This document shows positions 1 to 13,391 of a stretch of DNA of 64,000 nt, piece after piece; the stretch's first letter is position 1; the number at the start of each line of letters is the position of its first letter. The stretch is taken from positions 1 to 64,000 of the forward strand of contig WBMW01000795.1 in assembly GCA_013396635.1 (NCBI GenBank). The letters run 5' to 3'. The notes below the pieces were generated by a model. The model was not told where the DNA came from. It did not search any database and saw only the letters and a program-made list of their open reading frames with translations. Both the position numbers and the translations under genes were made by a program. This stretch comes from Penelope pileata. Lineage: Eukaryota; Chordata; Aves; Galliformes; Cracidae.

Positions 1-3000
1 GCCTGCTGAAACCAGAACAGCCTCAAATACTTGACCTCTAAGTATGTAGACTTTGTAACAGAAAGAATTATGCCCTAGTGAGACTTCTTTTCCCTCCAAA
101 TTACACTTGTTATCAGTGACATTTTTACAATTAGAAGCAAAGTGACCTACTGATATTAAAATAGTTGATTGAGGAAGCATGTGTTCGTTTCATTCAGGCC
201 AAGCCAAGTGGCTATTTCAAGAAGTTCACCGAACAGCTTTCTGGAGCAGCAGGCAGATGAGAGTGGCTTACCTGATATTTTGCTTTCACCATATTCTGGT
301 GCCATTTATGTTGAATGAATGAATAAAAAGAAATGTAATGATATGTTGATGTTTCCAGACTGGAACAAGAATGTGTTAAAACATGCGTCATGAAAGGAGA
401 AGAGCCTTCTTTCCTTGAAGGTGAACATTTTGTACAGCTGCTATTGCTTAAAAAAGAAGAAATGTTGCATATCAAACAGTATGTGGTAGGTGCAAACCAT
501 CAACTTATTAAAGCGACTCTACTCCTTAAGATGTTTGCACCACTAGGGCTTCTAATAATTAAGATGAACTGTATTTCAGCAAAAAGGCAGCCTTCTGGCT
601 AACTGACTCAGCAGATGCCCAGTGGAAGCAAATGATGAAACTCAGCTGAGCTCTCAGGCAATTAACAGAAATTAATGGACCAGGTACCTGCAGTCTGTTT
701 CCTGCATGTGTCAGTTCAGTGTCCTTGCACTTCCCGCACTTCCAGCTCCCAGACTTTCAGGGCTTTGGCACCTGCGGTTTCTTTACTGAAACTTCATGTG
801 ATTTGTCACCTGCTTTGAAGAACTCATGGAATTCCTGTGGATGATTAAAAATTCACAAGATTCTGGAATTCTGTGCACTTGAGGGAGTCACTAAAGTGAT
901 CCTCTAATGGCATCCTGTTGGACTCAGAACTTTGCTGTGCAGAGGATGTGTGGTGCCTGATGCATGTGTGTCAGTGTCTGGTGTAGCAGCAGGAGGCATG
1001 GCCTTACTTTGCTTAGCTGTAATGTAAAACTGTACTCTCAGTCTGCTTTGCAAGTGGATTACACTGAACTGCAAAGATCTTTGTACCTGTGGGGAAGTGT
1101 GGTGTGTAATGGTTCTTGAGATAGTTATCATTATAATTGTCGTTGTCTTGGAGTTTGTTGGTTTGGTTTGGTATGGTTTTTGGTTTGTTTTTTTTTTTTG
1201 TTTTTGCACAACAGAGAGGGTCTGATAGGATATACTAGTATGTTCCTTCAAGCCCACGTTATCTTCTCATAGTAGAGGAGATAACCAAATACCAGAATGA
1301 TGAGCCTTAATGTAAACGCCCTGAAACACACAATAAACTTCATGTTTGGATTGTTAAGAAAAGGAACGGTTGAGCTTCATGTGAAACAGGAGGGAATCTA
1401 TCAAAAAAAGCCCACAATGACTGTGAAATGAAAGTTCAAGGAAAGTAAAAATGTCTCCCGTGAGCTGAATGTTCCATTCAAGTTCAGAACAATAATCAGT
1501 AAAATTAAATTCATTAATAAAATACCACTCTGAGTGGCTTTTCCACAGTATCCTAGTGAAGTGTGATTTGTCTAACTGAAGTGTGCAAAAAACAAGCATA
1601 TTCGGGTAGTTCTTAAGCCACACTAGTAATATATGAATAGCAGGATAGCTGTGGACTCTGCACTTTTGTGAAGTGTATTTGAAATTGTAATCTACAGTAA
1701 AGCAAAAAAAAAAAGAAGAAGAAGAAAGGGGAAAAGTGCATTATTTTCAACTGATTTGTTGAGTCTGAAATAAAAATATCTTCCTACTGAAGAAAAAGTG
1801 ACTGCTTGTGATGCTAGAGGTAATAGAAGTTTCTCGAGAAGGAAGGAGGCAACCAGAGAGCATTTTTAAGGGGTTAATAATTTAAAAGAGATGAGAGAAG
1901 GCAATAGAGAGGTGAAAGTATTGTATTGAAGAGCAAAGGATTATGAACCTGGATGAGGTGAGGGCGAGACTAAAGACACTTAGGTAGAATTGGTTTTGTT
2001 TTCTTTTGCTTTTCACTGAGTTAATATATGGTATAGATGACGTAGGGCATGGGTAGGAACACTATTAAATAACTTCAGAAAAACTAGATAACTTAAAGAG
2101 TAAATTTCTGGGTTGGTTTAATGTTTTCAAGGGGTACTTCGGGTTTCGATGATGTTGCTGGCTCCTTTCCATTATACATTTTTTCTTTTATGTATTGCAG
2201 AGAAGGAAATGATAAATAATTCAGGCCAATGAAAGTATAAACACCACAGGGTTAGAATACTTACCAGTGGGGGAACTGTTTATACTGACTGTGAAACAAA
2301 GGATGACAGCAGGACAAAACATTTTGCCTTGGCAGGAGAGGCTGCGTAGACAAGTGGTAATTTTGTCTTCTTTTAAGATATTTAACAATTCTGAGCCCCA
2401 GCAGTACTCGTGGATTGGCCTACAGTGAGAGGAAAACTTTAGAGTTCATGCAAGTTATTTTATGTGCTGACTTTGTTTACCTTAGCTGTTTATTTTTACC
2501 CCTATGTTAAAGTTTTTCATATGTATTATGTATGTGGGATGACTTAATGTAGGTGCGATGTGAGTAGGCTATTACTGTCTCTGTTACATTAACCATTCAG
2601 AGATGTAAATCAACAGAAAATGAATCCCTTTTTTCAGATGATTTTCTTATGGTTCTATAGCTCTACAAAGTAGCTTTTCTTTTAAAGCAAAAGCTTTCAA
2701 TTCAAGCATTAGAAAAAAGGAAATGATCATTTGCAATGAAATGGGAAGGAAATGTAACATGCGCACCCTGAAAGACGAGGGAGGAGAGCTGGAACATTCA
2801 TAGTATTATAGAGGGGGCACTCAACTAGAATTGATGGGTTGAAGCCCATGCTCACATATCATTGTCCAACATTCAATTTGTAACTCAAAATCTACTTAGT
2901 TTAGTAGATAAACTTAGGGAAAGATAGAAGAATGGGAGAAGCACACAGTGAGTAATACACTATTCATATGTTGTCAGAGCATCTAGCAAACTACTTCTTA

Positions 3001-3038
3001 ATACTCCTCAAGCCAGAATATCTACACAATAATACCAC

Positions 3039-3490
3039 AGAATCATAGAATGGCTTGAGTTGGAGGGGACCTCAAGGATCATCAAGTTCCCTTGATGATG
3101 TTCGCCTCTGCCACAGGCAGGGCTGCCAGTCTCCAGATCTGATACTAGATCAGGCTGCCCCGGGCCCCATCCAACCTGGCCTTGAACACCTCCAGGAATG
3201 AGGCATCCACAGCCTCTCTGAGCATCCTGTGCCAGAACCTCACCATTCTCTTAGTGAAGAACTTCTAGAACTTCTCTCTGACGTCTAATCTAAACCTTCC
3301 CTCCTTCAGCTTAAAACCATTCCCCCTTATCCTATCAGTATCTACCTGTGTAAAAAGTTGATCTCCTTCCTGTTTATAATCTCCCTTCTGTTTATAATCT
3401 CCCTTTAAATATTGGAAGGCCATAATGAGGTCTGTCCGCAGCCTACTCTTCTCCAGACTGAACAAGTCCGTATCTTTGGATCTCCTATGA
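3039..3490 (-). mobile_element. CR1 LINE, 5'-truncated 3' fragment (minus strand)
   Basis: The stretch opens with AATCATAGAATGGCTTGAG and continues through GGGACCTCAAGGATCATC, CAGGGCTGCC and GGCCTTGAACACCTCCAGG, the reverse complement of the chicken CR1 3' region. CR1 elements end in an ATTCTATG-type tail without poly(A), so this copy reads leftwards with its 3' end near 3039. Only the last part of the second ORF and the 3' UTR remain. It contains a local 18-base tandem duplication (3370-3405). The right-hand boundary is approximate. Confidence 0.92.
3370..3405. repeat. Perfect 18-bp tandem duplication inside the CR1 copy
   Basis: The unit CTGTTTATAATCTCCCTT occurs twice head to tail (3370-3387 and 3388-3405). 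Related CR1 copies normally carry one unit at this place, so this looks like a replication-slippage duplication after insertion. Confidence 0.9.
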
Positions 3491-4452
3491 ATTTATCAAA
3501 TCATTTTTTAAATTGTTGTTTTGCCCGTTATCCTGCAGGAATTAATTCCCGCCGTTAACTTGAGTTTTAGATGGAAGAAAGTCCTTTCCTCTTTTTAGAA
3601 AGCTAGAGGCCAGTCTTTTGTTGAATTGTTATGCACCATCATTTTTCACTGCAAGAAATAGCAAGTTATTCCGTATTCATCTTCTTTGTGCCAGATATCA
3701 TTTCATAAACCTGTAGCATATACTCCTTCTATCATCATTCTTCTCTCTTGAATAATCCAGATTCATTTACTTTTTCTACATACTGTAGTTGTCCTAGGAC
3801 TCTACTAACTTATCTTTGACCTCTTCTGTGTCTCGTCTTCTAGCTCATCCAGCAGGAGATAGGAAGACCAGGTCTGTATCTTTTGTTACAGTGGTGTAAG
3901 CTGTTATGCTTTCTGTTGTGTTCTGTTCCTAATAATCTTATCTGACTTCTTGTCCAGCACTGAGAATTGAGATGATATGATCGTGAGATTCCCCCCACGG
4001 ATGTTTTTCTTGTTTGTTTTATTCCTGTTTGATTATACTGATTTATAGTGCATGAGGCATTCTTCCTATCGCATGAGCTTCTTCATATTTATCAGCTTTG
4101 GTTTCATTTGCCATTTTATTTCCTAATTCTCTGGTATCTTAAGGAAAACAAGATATGCTATATGTATCTATTTACAAATTATTGCCACAACAGTGCAGTA
4201 ATTGCTGAAGTAATTGGAGCCATGATTAAAAACCACGTGATTAAAAACGTGACCTTCCAGGTAGACATATGGCTTCCTGAGTGTTACAGGAAATGTTTCA
4301 GCTTCAAAAGGAGGAATGTAGAGACTCTTCCAAGAATCCATGATCATGTAGGTTAAGACACTGTCCTGGAAAGTAGGAAACATTTGCTCAAATTCTTGCT
4401 CCAGTTCAGTCAGGTAAGAGGAATGGATGTGGAAATTCCTTATTCTGTATTT

Positions 4453-4469
4453 AAAAAAAAAAAAAAAAA
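4453..4469. repeat. (A)17 homopolymer
   Basis: Seventeen consecutive A bases follow TATTCTGTATTT. No retroelement body was recognised next to it. Confidence 0.9.
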
Positions 4470-5727
4470 GAGGCACTTCTCTATAGACAGAATTCAGAGT
4501 TGTGAACTACCTTTTGAGAGATCATATTACTATCTAACAACCCACATGGGACTGGACTAAAAAGTCAAAAGAAAAAATGTTGTTTTGAAAATGCAAATGT
4601 AAATGTTTTCATTTCTGTTATTTGCTGAATTTTGGATGCATTTTTCAATTTATTTATCTTAACCTTGTCAATTTTTGAATCTTTTGCTCCATTTCCACTC
4701 ACCCCATCCTCTCCCCAACAAAAAAATCCAATCCAAAGCTCAGCCCATTTAATTCCCAAGGAGAAAGAAGATTTTTGTATGCAGAGTTATTCTATTTTCA
4801 ATTTCTAAGCCTCTGTACTTAAGAAGATATAAAATATGTGTGTGAGATTGGTTTGTGGTGCCTCTATATTCTTGACTGTAACTAAAGTTAACTATGAAAT
4901 AGGTTTCCTGAACTTGTGCAGCCCTGAAAAAGGTACTTGGGAATTATTTGAGGAATAGAGAAAAAGCCAGAATCGACTTTGTGCTCGAGGTCACTTAGCC
5001 TCTGGATTTTCACAGGCTGGATGTGTATAAAACAAAAGCACTTGCACCATGAGGATGTGCCTCACAGGTCAGAAAAAGAGGCTGTGGTAGTCTGCTGGCC
5101 CAAAGGGCTCAGAGATGCATCTCTCTCTGAGGGCTGGCTTTTCAGTTTGTCAGCCAAACTGTTTAACTTCTTGGGTCAAGATGAAGTGAATTTTGGTAGG
5201 AAATTCTATTTTAAATAAGAAGGGAAAGGTTTAGGGGATTTTTTTTTTTAATGTCAAAATGTTGTGTTGTGGCTTGTTACAGTTGGAAAAAAAGTTACTT
5301 GCACCTCTTCAGAATGTTTCTGTAAACATCATTTGGCTTTCCCATGACATAGTGAGGTGGAGTGTGAATACCGCTTTCTTGAAAGCAGGCGATATCATTG
5401 TTTGGGTTGAGCCTTAGCAGCCTAAATAGTTTGGTGGGGCAACTTCCCCAGTCCTCAGGCTGAGTTCACAGAACTACTCTTTTTCTGAAAACATGTTTAT
5501 AAGAAGGGTAGCAAATCACATGAGAGAGGTTTCCTGGTGCTTTCACTTACTGAAAAAAAAAGTCCTTCAAAGAACACTTAAGCATCAGAAGCTTCAGACA
5601 GGATTTTGGTTGCTGGTAGGAAGAGTCAAAATTCCCTTGTCTTCATGAAAAGCAGTATTTTAAAATGCCTGAATAAGTGTGTTACTGGCTTTGTGTAAAA
5701 TGGCCAAACAGAGCTTGCTGATAATTT

Positions 5728-5747
5728 AAAAAAAAAAAAAAAAAAAA
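5728..5747. repeat. (A)20 homopolymer
   Basis: Twenty consecutive A bases follow GATAATTT and precede GCAACATT. No associated element was recognised. Confidence 0.9.
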
Positions 5748-7027
5748 GCAACATTTTTTTCCCATGGCTACATGCTTTCATTACTGGAACTTACATACAA
5801 TGTAGGGGCTGTTTAAAGATGCTGTTTCCATTTATTTAACTGGTAATACGGAGGTATCTGACTTTTTTTTTCTTCTTTTTGTCTCCAAGTACTGTTGTGA
5901 TGTGTTCTTAGCAGCTTGGTTCAACATGCAGGACCAGCTGAATGCAGTCTTAGACAGAATGTCTGTATGCATAGGCAATCTGAATTTAATAAATAACATA
6001 GTTTACTTGTGCAGTCTTTGAAGGTAGCAATCTCTATAATAGCATATATTATTACTAAGTATATTATTAACAGTAGATCTTGTGTTTGGAGAAGAAAGCT
6101 GTACCATCCAATTTCTGCTGTAGCAATTTTTTTCCCTCCCCATTATTTCTGTGGTGTGGTTAATTTTGTTTGCCTTTCTCATACAAATACACTAACCTAG
6201 GTACTGAACTTTCAGTGTACTAGCTTAGGCTGAATGAAGAGATTAGTATCATATTCAAGAATTAAAAGATGCAGTAGAAGAATAAGAAGCTGTTAGTTTC
6301 GTCAGGTTTACTCATATTAATAAGATAATGTATGACAAAAATGAACAAAATTTTTGTTTAATTAGACTATTAAGTGTAAGTATATTTTATTTCAGGTATT
6401 AAAACTGTGATTCATTCTCAGTTGTGTGAATTAGGACACTGTATAGAAATGATCATTTTATCTCCCTGTATTTTGTATGTATGTCTTCAGTTTAGTCTTT
6501 CAGTATCAAAATTCCTGTCCTGACCAACACTGGATTTAAAGAGATTTAAGTCATAGAACACAAGGATGCATCAATGCACAGTCTTAAAGGGTCCATCTAA
6601 GAATCCAACTAAATTAGGTTTCCTTCTCAAGAAATGGCCAAAGGAGGACTTCTAGGGATGGCAAGTTGCGCAGTAAGGATACACTGTGTTTCCCTTGAGA
6701 TGCTGAAAGCTGATTACTTTCAGCAGTGGTGAGTTTCTGAGCCTGTTGTGCTTTGTCTATTTAGGAAGGGGTAACTTTCTGTTGTTTGCAGCACCATTTG
6801 GAAATAAGACTGCTAGCTAAAGCATGAAGATCTCTTCCTTTCTTTATTTTTCAGTCTATCTTCACTTAATGACCTGTATTTTCTGTATTGGAAAAGGCAG
6901 AGACTAACTGAATCCTGTCTCTGACGTGGTTTTTGTAGAGCCCTGTCATGATATTACCTTTAGGTCATCTCTTTTCCAACATGAAAAGCCCTGCCCTGCT
7001 CAGCAGTTTCCATGATTTCAATCACTG

Positions 7028-7304
7028 ATAGAATCATAGAATCATCAAGGTTAGAAAAGATCTCCAAGGTCATCTAGTCCAACCGTCCACCTACCACCAA
7101 GATTACCCACTAAACCACGTCCCTCAGTTCCACATCCAGATGTAACTTGAACACCTCCAGGGACAGTGACTCAACCACCTCCCTGGACAGCCTGTGCCAG
7201 TGCCTGACCACTCTCTTGGATAAGTAGTTTTTGCTAATATCTAACCTGACCTCCCCTGGTGCAACTTAAGGCCATTCCCTCTAGCCCTATCACTAGCTAC
7301 CTAG
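7028..7304 (-). mobile_element. CR1 LINE, truncated 3' fragment (minus strand)
   Basis: The stretch starts with AGAATCATAGAATCATCAAG and continues with AAGATCTCCAAGGTCATC, TCCAACCGTCCACCTACCACC and GGACAGCCTGTGCCAGTGCC. These are hallmarks of a CR1 subfamily different from the copy at 3039, which has a CAGGGCTGCC block instead. It lies antisense to PTPRK and is heavily 5'-truncated. Similarity fades near CACTAGCTACCTA, so the right boundary is approximate. Confidence 0.9.
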
Positions 7305-10300
7305 GAATGTTGCACTTTACTGATGTTTTTGCATAGGCAGATTTGGAGGTGAGTTCAAGATTATGCTCTTCAGGTGGTGAGGATGTTATTTAGTATGAGT
7401 GCTACTCCTTCCTTCTACCTAGTGAAAGCGGAGGCTGAATTTCAAAGCCAAGCGTCCTTGATGTTCTGCTGTTGTGTCAGTCATTTGTTCTGGGGGAGTA
7501 GTTCTGCAGACTCCAATCCTAGAGGTTCTGTCTCTCACTAAAGTGGTGTCCAAATGGTGTTTAAAACCATAGCCTGAACTCCCCCATGCAGTGTCGTTTG
7601 AAGGCAATTATGCTGAGGTACGAGTGCAGTAGCACTGGCAATGCTGTATCAAAGCTATGCTGTGATGTTCCGCAGCGTCTTCATTCGTAGAGTGTCTCCA
7701 GCTTTATGTGAAATGCTACAAAGGGGTGACAAAAACAGGCATAATTTTACTAAGACCTTCATGTAAATACAGCTATTACCTGGGCACTTAGGATCTCTCT
7801 ACCTGCATTATGCTCCTATAATAGAAATGAAATGCTCTCCCTTCTCCATTCAATCTTGCAAAATCTTGCAAACTGTTTACTGCAACAGCTACTTCAGTTC
7901 GCTTAATGAGCTTTCTCTACAATCTTTGGTGGCAGTTGTTGTTACTTAAAATATAAGCGCTGTGTGTGTATATGCACATATATAAATTGTGCGCCACCCG
8001 CATCTTAAGGTACAGGTATCTCTTAGTTCCTCATGAATGAATGTCTAGTGTTACGGATTAGTTGTGTTGTAGATTTACAGACGCTTGAGCTAGATCTTAT
8101 TGATTGTCCAAGTAGGATGAGATCGAATGGGGTATTTCATGCAAAACCAGAGAGATGCTTAGTGACTTACTAATTGGGTTTTTCCCACTTTAAGTGGTCA
8201 CACTGATCACATAAATATTACTACAGAAAAGTGAATGTTTGTGTCAGTACAAATAAGATGCAAAATATAGACTCTTGCTGTACTCTCAAGAAGTTGCTCT
8301 TCCAGAGTAAATGGTTGTTTACTTTTTGTCATATTCATAATTTGAATCTTTGTTGCAACAAAATGAAGATAAACGGGATATTATCAACCATAGAAAGTTT
8401 CAAAAAACTAATCCTCAAAACACATTTTTATAATCCAAATCGTGTAATGTGCATACTCACTTTGAAGTCTGTGCTTCTTGTTCTTGTAGTGAATTTGGGG
8501 TTCCATTCAGCAGGCATCAGCTGAAATAGAAGGATGCTGTCTTCACAGCAACACTGTAGCACTGACCATTATACACTTCATCAAACTTTGATGTTGCACC
8601 AGCTAAAAAAATATCCCATAGCCCAAACCTAACCTCTTAGGAGTGAAGTTGTTCTCATGGAATAAGCGAAATGCTCGCCCCTCTCAATTAACTCTAAATA
8701 AGAATTTTATCACAAACTTCTTCCTACTTTACAACTCTGCATTAATATCTCTTAATAAATCAGTGTTTTTCATTCTTTTAAAGAAACGTATATCACAATG
8801 TGTTTCTCATTGGCATGCAGAAATGGAAAAGTTTTTTTATTCTGTTTTGTTTTTCTGGAAAGCTCTTCCAAGCTTTTAATCACAGTCAAAATCCATTTGG
8901 CAAAGAGGATGCGTACAGCTGCATTCTTATCTATACCCTTTGTTTCATAGGTGTTTCTTCCCATCTGTCTAAGAGCTGCGGCAAGAATGTTGCTTCCTTT
9001 TGCCTACCCCTTCCCCCCTTTCCAAAGGAGACTTTCATAATAAAGCAGAGCAGATCTAATGGCCAGCACCTGCCGAAAAGGCAGTCTCAATCTGTACTGT
9101 CCTTTTCCTCCCTACCAAGCACCTGGACTTGTGCTCTCGCTGCTGCTTCTTTGCTGCCTGGCTCTTCTCTGGATCCGCTGGGAACTGCTACAGGGACTTA
9201 GAAAAGCAGGAAACCTCTTTGTGCCCTCCCTCCCCACAAAAAGATCAGCTTTAAATCTAAACTGCCATAGATGTAAAGTAGGTGAGTGACACTGCAAGTG
9301 ATGCTGGTGGTAGGAAGCAGAGGAGCAGGGTTGCCCTTTTAGGTAGGCATTAGGTAAAATGCAATTCCCGTCTGTGCAGAGCTCACTTTTGGGTTTCCAC
9401 TGGTTCGTTGAAAAGATCAAGATAGGTTTCTCAGTGCCTCCGATAATTAGCCCCCTTCTCCATTGTTCCAATGCCTTCTGGCATTTCTTGTGAGAAATAT
9501 TTGGGCGTGCTGGGATAAGAAATGTGAAGACATTGCTGGTAGGAACATCTAACTGTGTGTTGGAAAACGTTATGAATAGAAATAGAGGGATGTGAGCAAG
9601 GAAACAGTCCCTGAAAAATGTTTCCTCAAAAGTGATGAACTCTCATTTTTTTTCCTTAGACTTGAATAGTCTTAGCACACACAAAATCTCTAGATCTTTA
9701 ATGTGTATCTCATATACTAAATTGTATCAATTTTTCCCTTGATGATAGTATTGAAGTGCTAACAGAAAGCTTTTTAAGATGTAAGAAATGGGATAGCTGA
9801 GTAGGAACTTTGGAGGAGATAGTACTTATCTTGTTCTACAGGTATCCATAGGTGCCCTGCCAGTTGAAGTAGAAGTTTTCAAGTTCATCTCTGTCACCTG
9901 TACATTTATAAGTGTCTTGGTGTACCTTATCTCCATAATACAGTTTGTATGCTGCTTTTCTTTCTTCTTTCTCCCATCTCCACATGTCAAGGTTCAGATT
10001 ATAGTTAATGCTTATAGAAAAATTGATCCTCAAAGCACAGAGCTTCCTGCATTTGATGGGTGAAATAACCATCAACAGAAAGACATGAGAGAGTCTGGGT
10101 GGCCTCAGGGTGCTACTGGGCAGCTGGAGTCAAGGGAGAGCAGTGCAGGGTTGGGATAGGAGCAGCCCCAAGTGCAGGATTTGGCAGGCAACCCTGTGAG
10201 CATGCAGCCTGCAGGCAGTCAGCTGTCAGAGACAAATCCTGAACGGATATGAAGTGGCAATGAGCAATTCTGGAGATGCTCATGGTATCTCAGGTGCCAG

Positions 10301-13300
10301 GTAAGCAGGTTTATTACAGAGGATGGGGAGGATTAGGAAGGTCAGAAATGCATGGTTCACCTTTTACATGCTTGAAGATTCTGTAATCACTATTAAATAA
10401 AACTATAAATGCTTGGAAACCAAAGCCATATCAGCTGTTCCTCTCAGCTGCAGGTATTTTATATTTCAGTTTACTTCTGGTACAATGATGTGTACAGCTC
10501 ATTGTACTTAAAGACCATGGTACAGTTTTGAACTCTGCCTGGCCATCATGTTGTCCCAACAGCATGTAAAAGATTTTTCTCTGCCATTTAAAAGACAGTC
10601 AGGAAAGCTGATAAACACTTGGATTAGCACTGACCAGATGTAGTGCATCTTCCAAAATGAGATGTACCAGACTCTTTCAGGACAGGCAGATGCACACCAG
10701 GAAGGTGAGTGGACAGGCAAGCAGGGCACATTTGTGTCACCAGCTGTGCCCAGAGTGCCCTCCATTAAAAAGGGAAGCTCTGCCTTTCATCAGAAGTACA
10801 GCAAGGCTGCACGCAGGTAATTTCTAGTGGTTAGTGTTATTCTCATGCTGGTAGAATGGATGACTTTCACTGAGTTCCAGGAGTTCTGCAAGGCGGTGGT
10901 TTTTTTTAATTTTAGATTTGGTAGAGGCATATAGATAGTAAGTTATAACTCTCTGATAGTTTGTTAGTTTGGATTTTTTTTTTTGTCAGTGAATTCTACT
11001 GAAATATTCCATTCACAGCACGTGAATGTGCATGCAGAATGCAGTGTTGTGAAATATCCCATTACAAAGCTTTGTGGAACTGAAAGTAATTCTTGCTTGG
11101 GAGGTAGCAATTTTTGAAGGCCTTCAATTTTCTCCTTAACCTCCTGGTTCCTGACAATGAAGTAGATAAAATATTTCTTTCCAACAATAATCGCAACGCT
11201 GAGATCTCAAGGGGATTACTGATACATGTGGGTAATGAAGTCACTGTGATCAGGTCTTTGCCAGAGACATTCCTATAGCTGACTCACTTTTACTGAGTGA
11301 TTTTTGTTTTTATTTTATTTTTAGATATGTCTTCTCCATACAAGCACGACTTTTTCTTACTTTTTCTTCCTTGTATTCATTTTTCTTGCAGTGCACTCCA
11401 TGAATGTCTTCAGCACAGTGCAATCTTTTTGACAAAATATGTCATACTCTTCTAATTGATTCCTGGAGTAGCATGACCTACTATCATTCAATAAATAGGC
11501 ACGTGTTCTCTTCCTAAGTTGTGTACAGGGATGACATGCTCCAGTTTTCAGAAGGACTTTTTTTATGTGTAAGCTGAGCATGAGCTTAACCTTGTTTACA
11601 GTTTCTGCTGACAATGCTAAAGCTGCAACTGTTCCTATTATTTAAAGGAAGATAATAAAATGAACGCAGTGGTGTTTCAAATCAAGGTGAATAAAATGGC
11701 ACAGTGATGCATAGGATATGAAATCACTATGCAGAAGTTAGCAGTTTTCACTGTTGAAATAATTCTTGTTTCAGCACTTCAGGTGGTCAGTAACTGCTGC
11801 ATTAAATACATTTCAGCTGCATGAGCTTGCAGACCTTGTGGTACTTAATACATAAAAGTGATATATTAGGCAGGTGCTCAAAGATAAATCAGTAGTTTGA
11901 GGTGAACATGTGACGTAGTATCCCTGTTTGCAGACTCTAATTTAGAGATGATGTTGCAGTGAAATATGTCAATATCCTCACTAACCCAGTGCTTGCTGTT
12001 CAATTTTCCATTTGTTTGTTGTTTTTTCTCCCCAACTGATTCTCTGTGTAATAACCCCAATCTTACTGTGTGATAGATATTTATTTTGAATGTTTGTTTA
12101 AAATAGATTCTTTTCATTTTTCCATTCCGTGTAATAAAAGACAATGAAAATGGTCTTACAGACTCTCCTTTGTGAGCTGGATAAATCACTTGGTATAACC
12201 TTGTCACTAACCTATTGCTTAGAATGAGATCTTTTGTACCAGCCAACTAAATTTTAATTAAATAGTAATCTTTGGTAGATATTGTTTATCAACCCTGGGG
12301 TAAGCAACAGGTGCTAGGCACTGGACAGTTGTCATAAATTGTGTTTTAAAGTTACAGAGAGAGAATATTTCCAGAGTCATAGAAATTACAACTTTATATA
12401 AGCATCCTTCAGAAGGAGGAAAAAAAGCTGAAAAAAAGCCTTTGTTGCAGAATGCTGGATCACAAACTGTTCAAGGTCCTCCACATAGCTGCCATGACTT
12501 ACAGTCACAGGACAGCAGCTAAGTTTGAATTAATGTTTTATTATTTTTAGAAAAATATAAAGGGAGACTTGTGGATGTTTGGGACGCTTCTGTGTAAAAA
12601 CCTAAACATTTCTACATGATTTTTTTGAATCGTTATTAATACAATACTTTGAAGTCCCTTATCTGCCTACAAGATTTTTGTTGGCTCCTTTTGGGGGAAC
12701 CCATGGTAACTGCTTTCTCCAAGTTGTCTGCAGAACACAAAGGTTCTGCAATGGAAGCTCTTTGATCATGAAATGAAAGTACAAAGAAGAAAAAGCAGTA
12801 ATGAAATTAGTTAAACTTGATGGAGAGAGAAGTTTATGACCATTGGAGGGAAAAAAAAAATGCAAAACCAAAAAATCACCCATGTCTGTTATTTTCTGAT
12901 GGTTCGAGCTGGTTTAAGCAAGCGTGGCTTCCTGCAGCCTGCGCAGTATGTGCTGCCTACCTGCAGCCGAGCTCACCCAGACTCACAGGGTAGGGGGTGG
13001 TAGCCAGAAGTGTATCCCTTGGGGGAAAAAAAAGAGTGTGGCAGCTGCCTTTCAGTCTAACCCCTCCGATTTCCATGGGCAGCACTAGAGCAGCTGAAGA
13101 CTTAATTGTGCACCTGCTCAGTTATTCTGACATTTTTCAGATGTGTCATATCTCAGCTCAGTAGAGTACTCAGCTCCCATTAATGAGCTGTCCTCATTGT
13201 GCTGGGCAGTCTCCTTGTTACATAGGCTTGTTGAGCCTTTTCATGTCTTCTGTGTGAGATGATAAAACCAGTAAGGACCTAACTACTTACAGCTGAGTGG

Positions 13301-13332
13301 AAGTCCAAAATAATATTTTTTTCTTACATTCT

Positions 13333-13333
<1 letters not shown>

Positions 13334-13388
<55 letters not shown>
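13334..13388. repeat. (T)55 homopolymer
   Basis: This is an uninterrupted run of 55 T, far longer than any other homopolymer in the window. On the minus strand it is a poly(A) tract, but the DNA before it on that strand has no nearby AATAAA and resembles no recognised element. Length is prone to sequencing and assembly error. Confidence 0.97.

Positions 13389-13391
<3 letters not shown>

Noticed and set aside
13334..13388. Poly(T) as the tail of a processed pseudogene
   Set aside because: No AATAAA at the expected distance on the minus strand and no recognisable gene sequence beyond it; kept only as an unusual homopolymer.
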